DNA of 64,000 nucleotides. Origin: Streptomyces cadmiisoli. Its GTDB lineage: Bacteria; Actinomycetota; Actinomycetes; Streptomycetales; Streptomycetaceae. Positions 19,188 to 28,142 of this stretch are shown in pieces; position 1 is the stretch's first letter; each line of letters begins with the position of its first letter. The translations under genes were made by a program, and so were the position numbers. The notes beneath the pieces are model-generated. The model saw nothing but the letters and a program-made list of their open reading frames with translations. It made no database searches and had not been told where the DNA came from. The stretch spans positions 744,001 through 808,000 of the forward strand of contig NZ_CP030074.1 in assembly GCF_003261055.1 (NCBI RefSeq), given 5' to 3'.

Positions 19188-20306
19188 ATGACTTCCTTCA
19201 TGCGGGCCGGGTTGAGCCGGCGTGCCGCACTCAGGGGCGGGCTGGGCTTCGCCGCGGGCATGGCGTCGATGACGCTGACGGGATGTGGCTCCACGGAACC
19301 GAACCCGGCGGCGGCCCCGAAGGTGAAGCCGGTTCCGGACGGCGACATCACCTGGTTCACCTGGGACGGCTACGTCGCCCCCGAAGTGGTGGCGGGCTTC
19401 GAGAAGAAGTACGGCGTGAAGGTCACGCAGACGTTCTTCGACTCCGACGACGCGATGCTGCAGAAGCTCGCCACCGGACTGCCCTACGACCTTGTGACCA
19501 ACAACAGCGCCTATCTGGCCAGGTCCATCGCCGGCGGCCTGGTGCGGCCGTTCGACTACGCGGACCTGAAGAACATCGACCAGCTGGTGCCCTTCTTCAA
19601 GAACGCCCCGTACGACAAGGGCGCGGAACGCTACTCGGTTCCCTATGGCCTGTCCTCGACCGGTTACCTCGTCCGCAAGGACAAGGCCGAGACGACCCGC
19701 AGCTGGTCCGATCTGTGGAACAGCACCGCGGCCAAGGGCCACATCACCGTCCTCCCGCAGATGGAGGAGACGATCGGGATGTCCCTGCTCCGTAACGGCA
19801 AGGACCTCAACTCGGCCGACGAGGCCGAGGTCACCGCCGCCGTGGACGAACTCATCGCGCTGAAGCCCGCGCTGCTGAACGTTTCCAGCGACACCGAGAA
19901 CGACGTCGCCGGCGGCAACGCGTGGATCGCCCACACCTGGCCGGGGACCGCGTACCGCATCATCAAGGCTTCCAAGACCCCTGAAGTCTTCGACTTCGTC
20001 CAGCCCAAGGAGGGCGTCCCGTTCGGCGGTGACCTGCTCACCATCGGCGCCAAGGCCAAGGCTCCGGGAACGGCCATGCTGTTCATCGACTGGGTCCTGG
20101 AGGCGGAGAACGCGGCACGGAACGTGACGGCGACCGGCTATCCGAACGGCACCTTGTCCGGGGACGCCCAGTACGCCGAACTGGTCAAGGACTACCCCTT
20201 CCTCGACATGGGAACCGAGACCTACGAGCAGGCACGCTGGAAGGACTCCCCGACGGGAGCGCGCCTGCAGATGTACACGCAGCAGTGGAATCGCTTCAAG
20301 GCATGA
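19188..20306 (+). CDS. ABC transporter substrate-binding lipoprotein (polyamine type)
   Basis: ATG 19188 has GAGGG just upstream. The 372-aa product has a twin-arginine-like n-region (LSRRAALRGGLGFAAG) and a lipobox LTGC at about 31, so it is a membrane-anchored binding protein. The mature part (ITWFTWDGYVAPEVVAGFEK, then TGLPYDLVTNNSAYLARSIA and VPYGLSSTGYLVRKDKAE) follows the PotD/PotF family that binds spermidine or putrescine. It is the first gene of an eight-gene operon; its stop overlaps the start of the first permease. Ligand specificity is not certain: related proteins bind opines, amino sugars or other cations. Confidence 0.92.
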   Translation: MTSFMRAGLSRRAALRGGLGFAAGMASMTLTGCGSTEPNPAAAPKVKPVPDGDITWFTWDGYVAPEVVAGFEKKYGVKVTQTFFDSDDAMLQKLATGLPYDLVTNNSAYLARSIAGGLVRPFDYADLKNIDQLVPFFKNAPYDKGAERYSVPYGLSSTGYLVRKDKAETTRSWSDLWNSTAAKGHITVLPQMEETIGMSLLRNGKDLNSADEAEVTAAVDELIALKPALLNVSSDTENDVAGGNAWIAHTWPGTAYRIIKASKTPEVFDFVQPKEGVPFGGDLLTIGAKAKAPGTAMLFIDWVLEAENAARNVTATGYPNGTLSGDAQYAELVKDYPFLDMGTETYEQARWKDSPTGARLQMYTQQWNRFKA

Positions 20307-21184
20307 GCGGGCAAACTACCGACCAGGCGCCGTACCGGAAGGTCCGGTGGACCTGGACCGCGCTTCCCGGACTGGCCATGCTGCTTGCGTTGTTCGTCGC
20401 ACCGCTCGGCCTGCTGGTCGTCTACTCGTTCGGGACCATCGACGTGCTGGGCCGGCCCGTGGTCGGGTTCGTCTGGACGAACTACGAGCAGGTCCTCCAG
20501 GGTTACAACCTTCCGGCGGTCCTGAGGACGCTCGCCTTCGCCGTCGCCGCCACCGCCGTGTCACTGGTCCTGGGTTACGCGGTCGCCTACGCGGCCGTAC
20601 GCTTCGCGGGGCGCGCCGGACCGGTCATCATCGCCCTGCTCATCATGCCGTGGCTGGTGGACTATCTCGTCCGCATCTACGCGTGGAAGGGCCTGCTGGC
20701 CGAAGAGGGCCTGGTCAACTGGCTGCTGTCGCTGGCCGGCCTGGGTCCCGTGCAGATCCTCGGCACTCCCTGGGCGGTCGTCGGTGGGCTGGTGTACGGA
20801 TACCTGCCGCTCATGGTCGTCCCGATCTACGCCGCGTTCGGGCAGATGGACATGTCGCAGATCGACGCGGGCAAGGACCTGTTCGGCACCCCGGTCAGGA
20901 CCTTCTGGTACGTCACGCTGCCCGCCACCCGTGAGGGCGTGGTCGGCGGCTGCCTGCTGGTCTTCCTGCCGGTCCTCGGTGACTTCGCCACGACACAGTT
21001 CCTCGGCGGTCCGAACACCACGATGATCGGCAACGTCATCGCCGACCAGTTCGTGTCGGCAGGGTCGCAGCCCTTCGGAGCGGCGATGACAGTGACGTTG
21101 CTCGTCGGCCTGGTGATCGCGGTACTCGTCGCCGCACTTGCCACCCGCCGGCGAAGCGGGCCGGCCGGGGGAGGTCTCCTGTGA
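20303..21184 (+). CDS. ABC transporter permease (PotB-like)
   Basis: ATG 20303 overlaps the preceding stop (ATGA). The 293-aa protein has six predicted membrane helices and the EAA-like loop ([20 protein letters not shown], then LPATREGV), typical of the first permease of polyamine importers. The last residues overlap the next gene by four bases, which indicates translational coupling and one complex with the neighbouring permease and ATPase. Confidence 0.93.
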   Translation: MSGQTTDQAPYRKVRWTWTALPGLAMLLALFVAPLGLLVVYSFGTIDVLGRPVVGFVWTNYEQVLQGYNLPAVLRTLAFAVAATAVSLVLGYAVAYAAVRFAGRAGPVIIALLIMPWLVDYLVRIYAWKGLLAEEGLVNWLLSLAGLGPVQILGTPWAVVGGLVYGYLPLMVVPIYAAFGQMDMSQIDAGKDLFGTPVRTFWYVTLPATREGVVGGCLLVFLPVLGDFATTQFLGGPNTTMIGNVIADQFVSAGSQPFGAAMTVTLLVGLVIAVLVAALATRRRSGPAGGGLL

Positions 21185-22071
21185 GCGCGATGACACACGA
21201 GACCGAGGCGACCACCGCGACCAGCACCGGGCCAGGTGCGCCCCGTACTCAGGGACGCGGCAAGGAGTTCGACCGGCCGCGGTTCCTCTGGCTGGTCACG
21301 GGCCTGGTCCTGATACTGATGCTGACGCCGATCGTGACCGTGGCCGTGTACTCGTTCAATGCACAGAACTCTCTGGCCGTCATGGACGGCTGGAGCCTGC
21401 GCTGGTACCGCGAGCTGGCCGGAGATCAGGACATCCTCGCCTCACTGCGACTCAGCTTCTGGATCGCCCTGGTCGCCGCCGTGACGGCGACCGTGCTCGG
21501 CACACTGCTCGCCTTCGGCCTGCAGCGCGGCCGACCAGCCGTGGCGCGCACCGGACAGAGCCTGATCTTCCTGCGGCTGGTCTCACCCGAGACCGCGCTC
21601 GGTGTGGCACTGCTGCTCATGTTCACCCAGCTCGGCGTCGAACTGTCGCTGACGACGGTCGTCATCGGGCACGTGGCGTTGTGCACCGCCTTCGTCACCG
21701 TCGTCGTCCGCAGCAGGCTCGTCGCCATCGCCGCGGAGGTCGAGGACGCGGCACTCGATCTCGGCGCACGGCCCTGGCAGGCGATCTGGCTGGTCGTGCT
21801 GCCCCTGCTGCGGCCGGCGATCATCACTTCGGCGCTGTTGTCGTTCGTACTGAGCTTCGACAACTTCATCACGTCCTACTTCACCTCGGGGCTGGGCGTG
21901 GCCCCGTTGCCGGTACGCATCTACTCGATGATCCGCTTCGGGGTCACCCCGGAGATCAACGCCATCGGCATCCTGATGCTGCTGCTCACGGTGGCGTGCG
22001 TTGCCCTGGCCGCGCTGCTGCCCCGGTTGTTCCGGCGTCGCTCCTACCTCGCGGAGGTGTCCACAAAGTGA
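21181..22071 (+). CDS. ABC transporter permease (PotC-like)
   Basis: GTG 21181 overlaps the stop of the first permease (GTGA). The 296-aa protein has a long N-terminal cytosolic tail, six hydrophobic segments and the EAA loop [20 protein letters not shown]. The segment [16 protein letters not shown] is characteristic of PotC-type permeases. It pairs with the PotB-like protein to form the import channel. Confidence 0.93.
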   Translation: MSAMTHETEATTATSTGPGAPRTQGRGKEFDRPRFLWLVTGLVLILMLTPIVTVAVYSFNAQNSLAVMDGWSLRWYRELAGDQDILASLRLSFWIALVAAVTATVLGTLLAFGLQRGRPAVARTGQSLIFLRLVSPETALGVALLLMFTQLGVELSLTTVVIGHVALCTAFVTVVVRSRLVAIAAEVEDAALDLGARPWQAIWLVVLPLLRPAIITSALLSFVLSFDNFITSYFTSGLGVAPLPVRIYSMIRFGVTPEINAIGILMLLLTVACVALAALLPRLFRRRSYLAEVSTK

Positions 22072-23150
22072 CGGACAAGTCTTCCGACCCCACCGTGTCC
22101 ATGCGCGGAGTCGTCAAATCGCTCGGCGGGAAGACCGTCGTCGACGGGATAGACCTGACGGTCGGCACCGGGGAGTTCTTCTCCATCCTCGGACCGTCCG
22201 GCTGCGGCAAGACGACATCGCTGCGGATGCTGGCCGGGTTCCTCACACCCGACAGCGGACACATCCTGCTGCAGGGCGCTGACGTCACGTCGGTCCCGCC
22301 GTACCGGCGCGATGTGAACACCGTGTTCCAGACCTACGCGCTGTTCGGACACCTGAGCGTGGCCGAGAACGTGGCGTTCGGGCTGCGACGGCGTCGCGTG
22401 CCCAAGCCGGAGATCGTTCGGCGGGTGGGTGAGGCCCTTGAGCTGGTCGATCTCGCGGACCGCCCGCACGCCAAGCCTCAGGAACTGTCGGGTGGTCAGC
22501 GCCAGCGCGTGGCGCTGGCCCGCGCGCTGGTCAACCTGCCCAAGCTGCTCCTCCTCGACGAACCGCTGGGCGCCCTCGACCTGCAGTTGCGACGCCAGAT
22601 GCAGCAGGAGCTCAAGCGCATCCAGCGCGAGGTCGGCATCACCTTCGTCTACGTGACGCACGACCAGGAGGAGGCGCTGACGATGTCCGACCAGATCGCG
22701 GTGATGAACCGGGGGCGGATCGAGCAGGTAGGGCATCCGCGCGAGGTCTACGACCGGCCGTCCAGCGCGTTCGTCGCCCGCTTCATCGGGACGTCCAACC
22801 TGCTTGACGCCACGGCGCGCGACGGATCCCTGGTCCTCGGCTCCGGCACCGTGGTCGCCGACCGTCCCTCGGAGGTGGCCCGCGAAGCGGCGGTGCGGGT
22901 GTCCATCCGCCCCGAGAAGCTGGCGTTGGCCGATCCGGGCTCGGTGGACGGCCCACGCCTGCGCGCCCGCGTACAGAACGTGTCCTACCTGGGCGTCATC
23001 ACCGACTACCGGCTGGAGACGGCAGAGGGAGTCCAACTGACCGTGGTCGAGGCGAACCCCGGCGGCCAGGCCGGCGGCAAGAGACGTGCCGCGGGCGACG
23101 AGGTGGATGTGACCTGGCACCCCGACGACGTCGTCACCCTGACGTCCTAG
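22068..23150 (+). CDS. ABC transporter ATP-binding protein (PotA-like)
   Basis: GTG 22068 overlaps the preceding stop. The 360-aa protein has Walker [22 protein letters not shown]-loop [20 protein letters not shown], signature [20 protein letters not shown], Walker [13 protein letters not shown] and the H-loop [18 protein letters not shown] domain (about 275-360) closes the protein, as in PotA. It powers the importer encoded by the three genes before it. All motifs are intact. Confidence 0.95.
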   Translation: MTDKSSDPTVSMRGVVKSLGGKTVVDGIDLTVGTGEFFSILGPSGCGKTTSLRMLAGFLTPDSGHILLQGADVTSVPPYRRDVNTVFQTYALFGHLSVAENVAFGLRRRRVPKPEIVRRVGEALELVDLADRPHAKPQELSGGQRQRVALARALVNLPKLLLLDEPLGALDLQLRRQMQQELKRIQREVGITFVYVTHDQEEALTMSDQIAVMNRGRIEQVGHPREVYDRPSSAFVARFIGTSNLLDATARDGSLVLGSGTVVADRPSEVAREAAVRVSIRPEKLALADPGSVDGPRLRARVQNVSYLGVITDYRLETAEGVQLTVVEANPGGQAGGKRRAAGDEVDVTWHPDDVVTLTS

Positions 23151-23201
23151 GCGCGTGCCGCCTCCAGTAATCGACACACGCAAACAGATCCAGGAGTGAC
23201 C

Positions 23202-23996
23202 ATGCGTATGAAGAACAAGATCGCGATCGTCACCGGCGCGGCCCGGGGCAACGGACGGGCCATCGCCCTGCGGCTTGCGGAAGAGGGCGCCACAGTGGTG
23301 CTCGGCGACGTCAACGAGGACCAGCTGAACCGGGTTACCGCGGAGATCGAGGCCGCCGGTGGCCGGGCGACCGCGGTCCGCTGCGACGTCACCAGCGAAG
23401 CGGACGTCGCGGCACTGATCGCGGCGGCCGAAGAACACGGACCGGTGAACGCCGTGGTGGCGCAAGCGGGGATCTCCTACAGCGGCCCGCTCGACAGCAC
23501 GCCCCTCGACCAGTGGCAGCGCCTCATGAACATCGACGTCACCGGCACCTTCCTGACCGTGCGTGAGGCGGTGCGGTCCATGCTGCGCACCGGCGGCGGC
23601 TCGATCGTCACCATGTCCGGCACCTACGCCTACATGGCGGAGCCAGGTACGACCGGGTTCTGCGCCGCCAAGGCCGCGATCCTCTCCTTCACCCGCGCCG
23701 TGGCCGCCGAGTACGGCGACCGCGACATCCGCTGCAACGCCATCGTGCCCGGCTATGTGATGACCGAGATGGTGCAGGAGGTCTACGACAATCTCCCCGA
23801 CGGCGCCGCCGCGCACGAGGAGATCTCCAAGTGGCACGCGCTCGGCCGTATCGCCACGCCGCAGGAGGTCGCCAACATGGCGCTCTTCCTGTGTTCGGAC
23901 GAGTCGTCGTTCAGCACCGGCAGCCCGTTCCTGGTGGACGGGGGGCTGACCACCGGGATCAATTCCTTCCAGCGCCCCATCGCCCGTCCGGCCTGA
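23202..23996 (+). CDS. SDR-family protein with Phe in place of catalytic Tyr
   Basis: ATG 23202 has AGGAG five bases upstream. The 264-aa protein has the NAD(P) motif TGAARGNGRA (residues 11-20), DV at the adenine pocket (CDVTSEADV) and the active-site Ser in MSGTYAYM (S139). The catalytic YxxxK is replaced by F153-CAA-K157 (TTGFCAAKAA; codon TTC), and the usual NNAG is VAQAG. Classical SDRs need the Tyr as general acid/base, so this protein may not be an ordinary dehydrogenase. It sits inside the import operon, 51 bases after the ATPase gene. The C-terminus (FLVDGGLTTG) is normal. Confidence 0.88.
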   Translation: MRMKNKIAIVTGAARGNGRAIALRLAEEGATVVLGDVNEDQLNRVTAEIEAAGGRATAVRCDVTSEADVAALIAAAEEHGPVNAVVAQAGISYSGPLDSTPLDQWQRLMNIDVTGTFLTVREAVRSMLRTGGGSIVTMSGTYAYMAEPGTTGFCAAKAAILSFTRAVAAEYGDRDIRCNAIVPGYVMTEMVQEVYDNLPDGAAAHEEISKWHALGRIATPQEVANMALFLCSDESSFSTGSPFLVDGGLTTGINSFQRPIARPA

Positions 23997-24075
23997 GCCG
24001 GCCTGCGCCACAGCGCGTACCGCACACCCCGTCGAACACCTGACGCCGTCACGTCGTCCACCCAGGAGGGTCCCC

Positions 24076-24483
24076 ATGAGCTTGCTGAAAAGACTCGACA
24101 ACATCGACATCCTGTACACCGACAGGGACGCGATGCTCGACTTCTACCACGGTGTCCTCGGACTGCCGTTCTTCCTCCCGCACGAGGCGGACGACGACTG
24201 GTTCGCCCTGCAAGCCGGTGACGTCACGCTCTTCTTCTTCCCCGGCACAGGTGCCCACCCGCCGAGACTCGACGAGAACGGAGCCGTGAATCCGCCCGGC
24301 ATCGAGTCCATCGCATGGGCCGTGGACGACCTCGACGCGGCCGTCGCCGTCCTGGACGGCAAGGTCGAGTGGGTGGGCGAGGAGAAGACCTGGACGCACC
24401 CCAGCGGCCGGTGGTACCGGATGCGGACCTTCTACGATCCCGAAGGCAACAAGGTCTGGATCACGGAACCGCACACGGCATGA
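24076..24483 (+). CDS. VOC-family (glyoxalase/dioxygenase-fold) protein
   Basis: ATG 24076 follows GGAGG by seven bases. The 135-aa protein shows the paired beta-alpha-beta-beta-beta repeats of the vicinal-oxygen-chelate fold: DNIDILYTDRDAMLDFYHGV and LGLPFF in the first half, IESIAWAVDDLDAAVAVL and MRTFYDPEGNKVWITEP in the second. The Glu near the end (ITEP) is a usual metal ligand. Members act as glyoxalases, dioxygenases, isomerases or binding proteins; the operon context suggests a step in catabolism of the imported compound. Confidence 0.85.
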   Translation: MSLLKRLDNIDILYTDRDAMLDFYHGVLGLPFFLPHEADDDWFALQAGDVTLFFFPGTGAHPPRLDENGAVNPPGIESIAWAVDDLDAAVAVLDGKVEWVGEEKTWTHPSGRWYRMRTFYDPEGNKVWITEPHTA

Positions 24484-25289
24484 ACCCTGACACCAACTCG
24501 TCACCCACGCTGGCCCTCACCTTCGACGTCGACACGGAGGAGGTGTGGCTGGCGGAGGACCCGCGCAACGCCACCCGGCCGGTCCTGCTCTCGCAGGGCG
24601 GCTACGAGATGCGGCGCGGCCTGCCCGAAGTGCTGCGCCTGCTCCGATCGAACGAGGTCACCGGCACCTTTTTCGTGCCGGGACGGGTGGCGGAACGTCA
24701 TCCCGACGCCGTACGCGCCATCGCGGACGACGGACACGAGGTGGCCTGCCACGGCTACACCCACCGCTCACCCGCGGATCTCCCCCTGGACGAGGAGACC
24801 GAAGAACTCACACGGGCCCTGGCCGCCTTCGACCGACTCGGCATCCAGGTGAGCGGATACCGCTCACCGTCCTGGGAGCTCAGCGCGTCGTCGCTGGGCA
24901 TCCTTGAGAAGGCTGGGATCCGGTACTCCTCGAACTTCATGGACGACGTCGTGCCATACATACATCCGGGCACCCGGATCGTCGAGCTGCCTGTGCACTG
25001 GGCGCTGGACGACGCCGCGCACTTCTGGTTCAGCAACGAGTCCTGGTCCAAGAAGATCAGCACCAACTCCGAGGTCGAGGAGATCTGGACCGACGAGCTG
25101 CTGGGCATCGCGTCGATCGGCGGCTGCTGCATCCTCACGCTGCACCCGCAGATCATCGGCCGCCCCGGCAGGCTGCGCCTGTTGGAACGCTTCATCGCCC
25201 GGGCCCGGGAGGTGCCCGGACTGCGCCTGGCCACCTGTGCCGACATCGCTGCGTCAACGCTCCCGTCCGAGGAAGGACCAAGGTCGTGA
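24480..25289 (+). CDS. Polysaccharide deacetylase-family (CE4/NodB-like) hydrolase
   Basis: ATG 24480 overlaps the preceding stop. The 269-aa protein has the NodB-type catalytic motifs LTFDVDTEE (D16, D18), TGTFFVPG and ACHGYTHRS (H91, H95), then GYRSPSWELS and LTLHPQIIGRPGRL. No signal peptide is present, so it is cytosolic. The early Asp-Val-Asp and long WSKKISTNSE insertion resemble the PuuE/allantoinase-like and intracellular N-deacylase branch, which cleaves C-N bonds of small molecules rather than cell-wall polymer. It likely removes an acyl or formyl group from the imported substrate. Confidence 0.85.
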   Translation: MNPDTNSSPTLALTFDVDTEEVWLAEDPRNATRPVLLSQGGYEMRRGLPEVLRLLRSNEVTGTFFVPGRVAERHPDAVRAIADDGHEVACHGYTHRSPADLPLDEETEELTRALAAFDRLGIQVSGYRSPSWELSASSLGILEKAGIRYSSNFMDDVVPYIHPGTRIVELPVHWALDDAAHFWFSNESWSKKISTNSEVEEIWTDELLGIASIGGCCILTLHPQIIGRPGRLRLLERFIARAREVPGLRLATCADIAASTLPSEEGPRS

Positions 25290-26443
25290 CCTATCCGTAC
25301 GTCCGTGTCAGCGGTGAGCCCCGCGAGCGCGGCAGACAGTACGGGAGCGCGGCCCGCGCGCGGATCGAGGTGTCTCTGCACGGCTACGCGGCGGCATTCG
25401 GGAAAAGCGCCGGCATCGACTGGCCCGACGCCAGGGCGATGGCGCTGCCGTACCGTTCGCTGATCGCCGAACTCGATCCCTCGATCATCGAGGAGATGGA
25501 GGGGATCGCCGAGGGTGCGGGCCTGGACTTCGCCGACATCCTGGCCCTGAACTGCCGTACCGAGATCATGGCTGCCTCGATGGTCGCGAAAGACCTCGGC
25601 CCGGCCAAGACCGACGGATGCAGCGCTCTGGCGGTCCTGCCGGAGCGCACCGCCGATGGCGGCGTCCTGCTCGCCCAGAACTGGGACTGGCTGGTGCACT
25701 CGGTCGACAGCGTGGTGGTTCTGGAAGTCATCAGGGACGAGGGCCCGAACTATGTGACCGCAGTCGAGGCGGGACTGCTGGCCAAGACCGGAATGAACTC
25801 GGCGGGGCTCGGCGTGTGCACCAACTTCCTGGTCGCACAGGCCGATGGCAGCCGCACCGGACTGCCCTATCACGTCCTGCTGCGGGCGCTGATGGACCAG
25901 GAGACCCTGCCGGACGCCTACGAGCTGCTCCAGCGCCATCCGCGGGCGGCGTCGGCCAACTTTCTGCTGGCGCACAACGACGGGGTCGCCGCCGACATCG
26001 AGTCCGAGCCCGGCGGTGCCGACCGGCTCCACCTGCGTATGCCGGACAGCGGCGTGCTGGTGCACACCAACCACTTCTGCTCGCCGATCGACCGGCCGGA
26101 CATCGCGCTGAAGCTGGTGCCGTGCAGCCCGTTCCGTTTCGACCGGCTCACGGCCCTGCTCAATGCCCGGCCCGGCGGGGTGACGGTGAAGAAGCTCACC
26201 GAGATGCTGGCGGATCACGCGAGCTTTCCCAAGTCGATCTGCGCCCATGCCGATCCCCGGGTCGATCCGCTCAAACAGGAGACGACAGCGCTGGGGATCG
26301 CCATGGACCTGCGGCGGGGCGAGGTCTGGCTCGCCGACGGCAACCCGTGCGTCGCCCCGTGGCGGCGACTGTCCCTCTCGGACGGCTTCGCGAAGCCGTC
26401 CTCGGTCACCGATCCGGCGTACTCCCCTGGTTACGTGAGGTAG
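25286..26443 (+). CDS. C45-family Ntn hydrolase / acyltransferase
   Basis: GTG 25286 overlaps the deacetylase stop. The 385-aa protein matches the C45 (acyl-CoA:6-aminopenicillanic-acid acyltransferase-like) family: VSGEPRERGRQYGSAARARI at the N-terminus, EEMEGIAEGAGLDFADILAL and the autocatalytic cleavage site TDGCSALAVL, where C112 becomes the N-terminal nucleophile. The segment LLAQNWDWLV that follows is also conserved. Family members cleave or form amide bonds. It closes the operon and is followed by a terminator-like hairpin, so with the deacetylase it gives the operon two amide hydrolases. Confidence 0.88.
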   Translation: MTYPYVRVSGEPRERGRQYGSAARARIEVSLHGYAAAFGKSAGIDWPDARAMALPYRSLIAELDPSIIEEMEGIAEGAGLDFADILALNCRTEIMAASMVAKDLGPAKTDGCSALAVLPERTADGGVLLAQNWDWLVHSVDSVVVLEVIRDEGPNYVTAVEAGLLAKTGMNSAGLGVCTNFLVAQADGSRTGLPYHVLLRALMDQETLPDAYELLQRHPRAASANFLLAHNDGVAADIESEPGGADRLHLRMPDSGVLVHTNHFCSPIDRPDIALKLVPCSPFRFDRLTALLNARPGGVTVKKLTEMLADHASFPKSICAHADPRVDPLKQETTALGIAMDLRRGEVWLADGNPCVAPWRRLSLSDGFAKPSSVTDPAYSPGYVR

Positions 26444-26477
26444 CGCGGTTCGCCGACACGCCCGCCGCTGCTCAGTG

Positions 26478-26500
26478 CCGTCCGGTTTCGTGCCGGACGG
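26478..26500 (+). terminator. Terminator of the transport/catabolism operon
   Basis: CCGTCCGG (26478-26485) and CCGGACGG (26493-26500) form a perfect eight-base stem with a seven-base loop, 35 bases after the last stop. Confidence 0.65.
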
Positions 26501-26767
26501 TCACGCGTCAGCCACGTCCACCGCCTGGCCGTCACCGAGCCACCACGGGCTCGGCACGACACGTACTGGCGAGGCTGTCGTCGTCCCCCTCCGCCGCGCA
26601 ACCTTCAGGGGTTTACGACTCGGTTGGTGACAACTGAGCGCGGTCCGGTCGTGTGTGATGGAGCGCGCTTCAGCCGGCCCTTTCGCGCTCGGTGTGGCCT
26701 CGCTGAGCGTCGGAGCCGGCCCGGAATCAGGATGACGTGGCGAAACGAGGAGCCCTAACGGCGGATC

Positions 26768-26861
26768 ATGAACATCCTGATCGGTAGGCGGCAGCGGCTT
26801 CCTGGGTCGCGAGTTGGCTCAGCAGGCATTGGCAACCGGGCACGCTGTAACAGCGACCTGA
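26768..26861 (+). pseudogene. Start of an NAD-dependent epimerase-like gene, truncated
   Basis: ATG AAC ATC CTG ATC gives MNILI, and after a one-base shift the sequence reads GGSGFLGRELAQQALATGHA followed by VTAT and a stop. This is the Rossmann beta-alpha-beta start of NAD-dependent epimerases. Only about 30 codons remain before an IS3-end-like sequence. Confidence 0.6.
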
Positions 26862-26935
26862 GGCTTTCCCGTGATCCAGGACACCTGGAGACTGGAACGT
26901 GAGGTCCAGAGGAAGTTGTGCCAGACTTCCCAATG
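26862..26935 (+). mobile_element. Orphan left end of an IS3 element
   Basis: The stretch resembles the left end of the IS3 element at 58554-58630, with shared blocks GGACACCTGGA, ACTGG and GTCCAGAGGAAGT and the same spacing. The rest of the element is gone. It appears to have interrupted the epimerase-like gene. Confidence 0.55.
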
Positions 26936-28014
26936 GGCTTGTCAAGCTGTGCCTGCGGCAGGGTGTGCGGGTTCGAAGCGGCGTCCGTCTCGGAGTAGAG
27001 CCCAGAGAACGTTGACGCGTCGCCGGGCCAAGGCCAGGACGGCTTGGGTGTGGCGCTTCCCCTCGGCACCTTTGCGCTGGTAATAGCAGCGGGACTCCGG
27101 ACAGTAGTGGATGCTGCTCATGGCGGACATGTAGAAGACGCGTTGGAGCCCGCGGTGGTAGCGGGTGGGGCAGTACAGGTTTCCACTGACACGTCCGGAA
27201 TCGCGCGGGGTAGGGGCCAGCCCTGCATAGGTCGCGAGCCGGTCGGCGCTGCCGAACAAGGCCATGTCGCCGCTGGTGGCTGCGAGGAACTCAGCACCAA
27301 GCAGGGGGCCGATGCCGGGCATGCTCGTCACGATCTCCGCATATGGATGGGACCGGAAGGCTTTTGCGATCTCCTCATCGAGCTCGGCGATTTTGCGGTC
27401 GAGGTCGATGAGTTCCAGCGCGAGAGCCTGGACCAGCCGGGCGGCGGCCTGCTCCCCGGGAACTGCAGTGTGCTGATGGCTGGCAGCTTCTACTGCGGTG
27501 CGCGCAAGCGCGGCCGACCAGCGAGCTCCGCGACCGCGCAGCCACTTCTCAAGGCGGCTGGCGCCGAGTCGACGGATCGTGCCAGGGGGCTGATAGCCCG
27601 TCAGCGGACCCAGGTTGGCCAGGTTCAGTTCACGCTCGAGGGCGGGGAAGATGCCGGCCAGCAGGCCGCGCAGGCGGTTGGAGGCACGGGTGCGGTCGCA
27701 GACCAGGTCGGTGCGTCGGGCTGTGAGGAACTTCAGCTCCGCCATGGCCTCGTCGGCGGCCCTGAGCGGGCTGAGGTCCCGACGCATCCTGGCCTGGTCG
27801 GCGATGATCAGCGCATCGCGTGCGTCGGTTTTGCCCTCACCTCGGTAGCTCCCCGAAGCACGGTTCACGGCTCGGCCTGGGATGTAGAGGGGCCGCTGCC
27901 CATGGCTGACCAGCAACGTGATCACCAGGCTGGCATAGCCGTCCGGAAGATCGATCGCCCAGGTGGCCTCGTCCCCGAGTTCGAGGACGTCCGCGTGTCG
28001 GCGTACACGTGAAC

Positions 28015-28085
28015 GTGGCCCTGGCAAGATTTCCGTGAAGCTGGGGTGTGCCACCGTGCGCCGGTGACGCTCCGTCACGGGTAGC
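28015..28085 (+). repeat. Left inverted repeat of the ISL3 element
   Basis: Seventy-one bases starting GTGGCCCTGGCAAGATTTCC; complementary to 29692-29762 except at base 47 (C here, T in the other). Confidence 0.9.
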
Positions 28086-28142
28086 TGCACTGTCGGAAAG
28101 TGTGATGACCTCGTACGGGTCCTGTCTCCGCACCTCGATGCG

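Noticed and set aside
21138..22067. N-terminal extension of the transporter ATPase frame through the PotC-like gene
   Set aside because: The region is the PotC-like permease in another frame; GTG 22068 overlaps its stop in the usual way.
22044..24119. Long minus-strand open frame (691 codons) opposite the transporter ATPase and SDR genes
   Set aside because: It is the mirror of two well-supported plus-strand genes in G+C-rich DNA, with no motif of its own.
24755..26248. 497-codon minus-strand frame over the deacetylase and C45 hydrolase genes
   Set aside because: Opposite strand of coupled genes with clear active sites.
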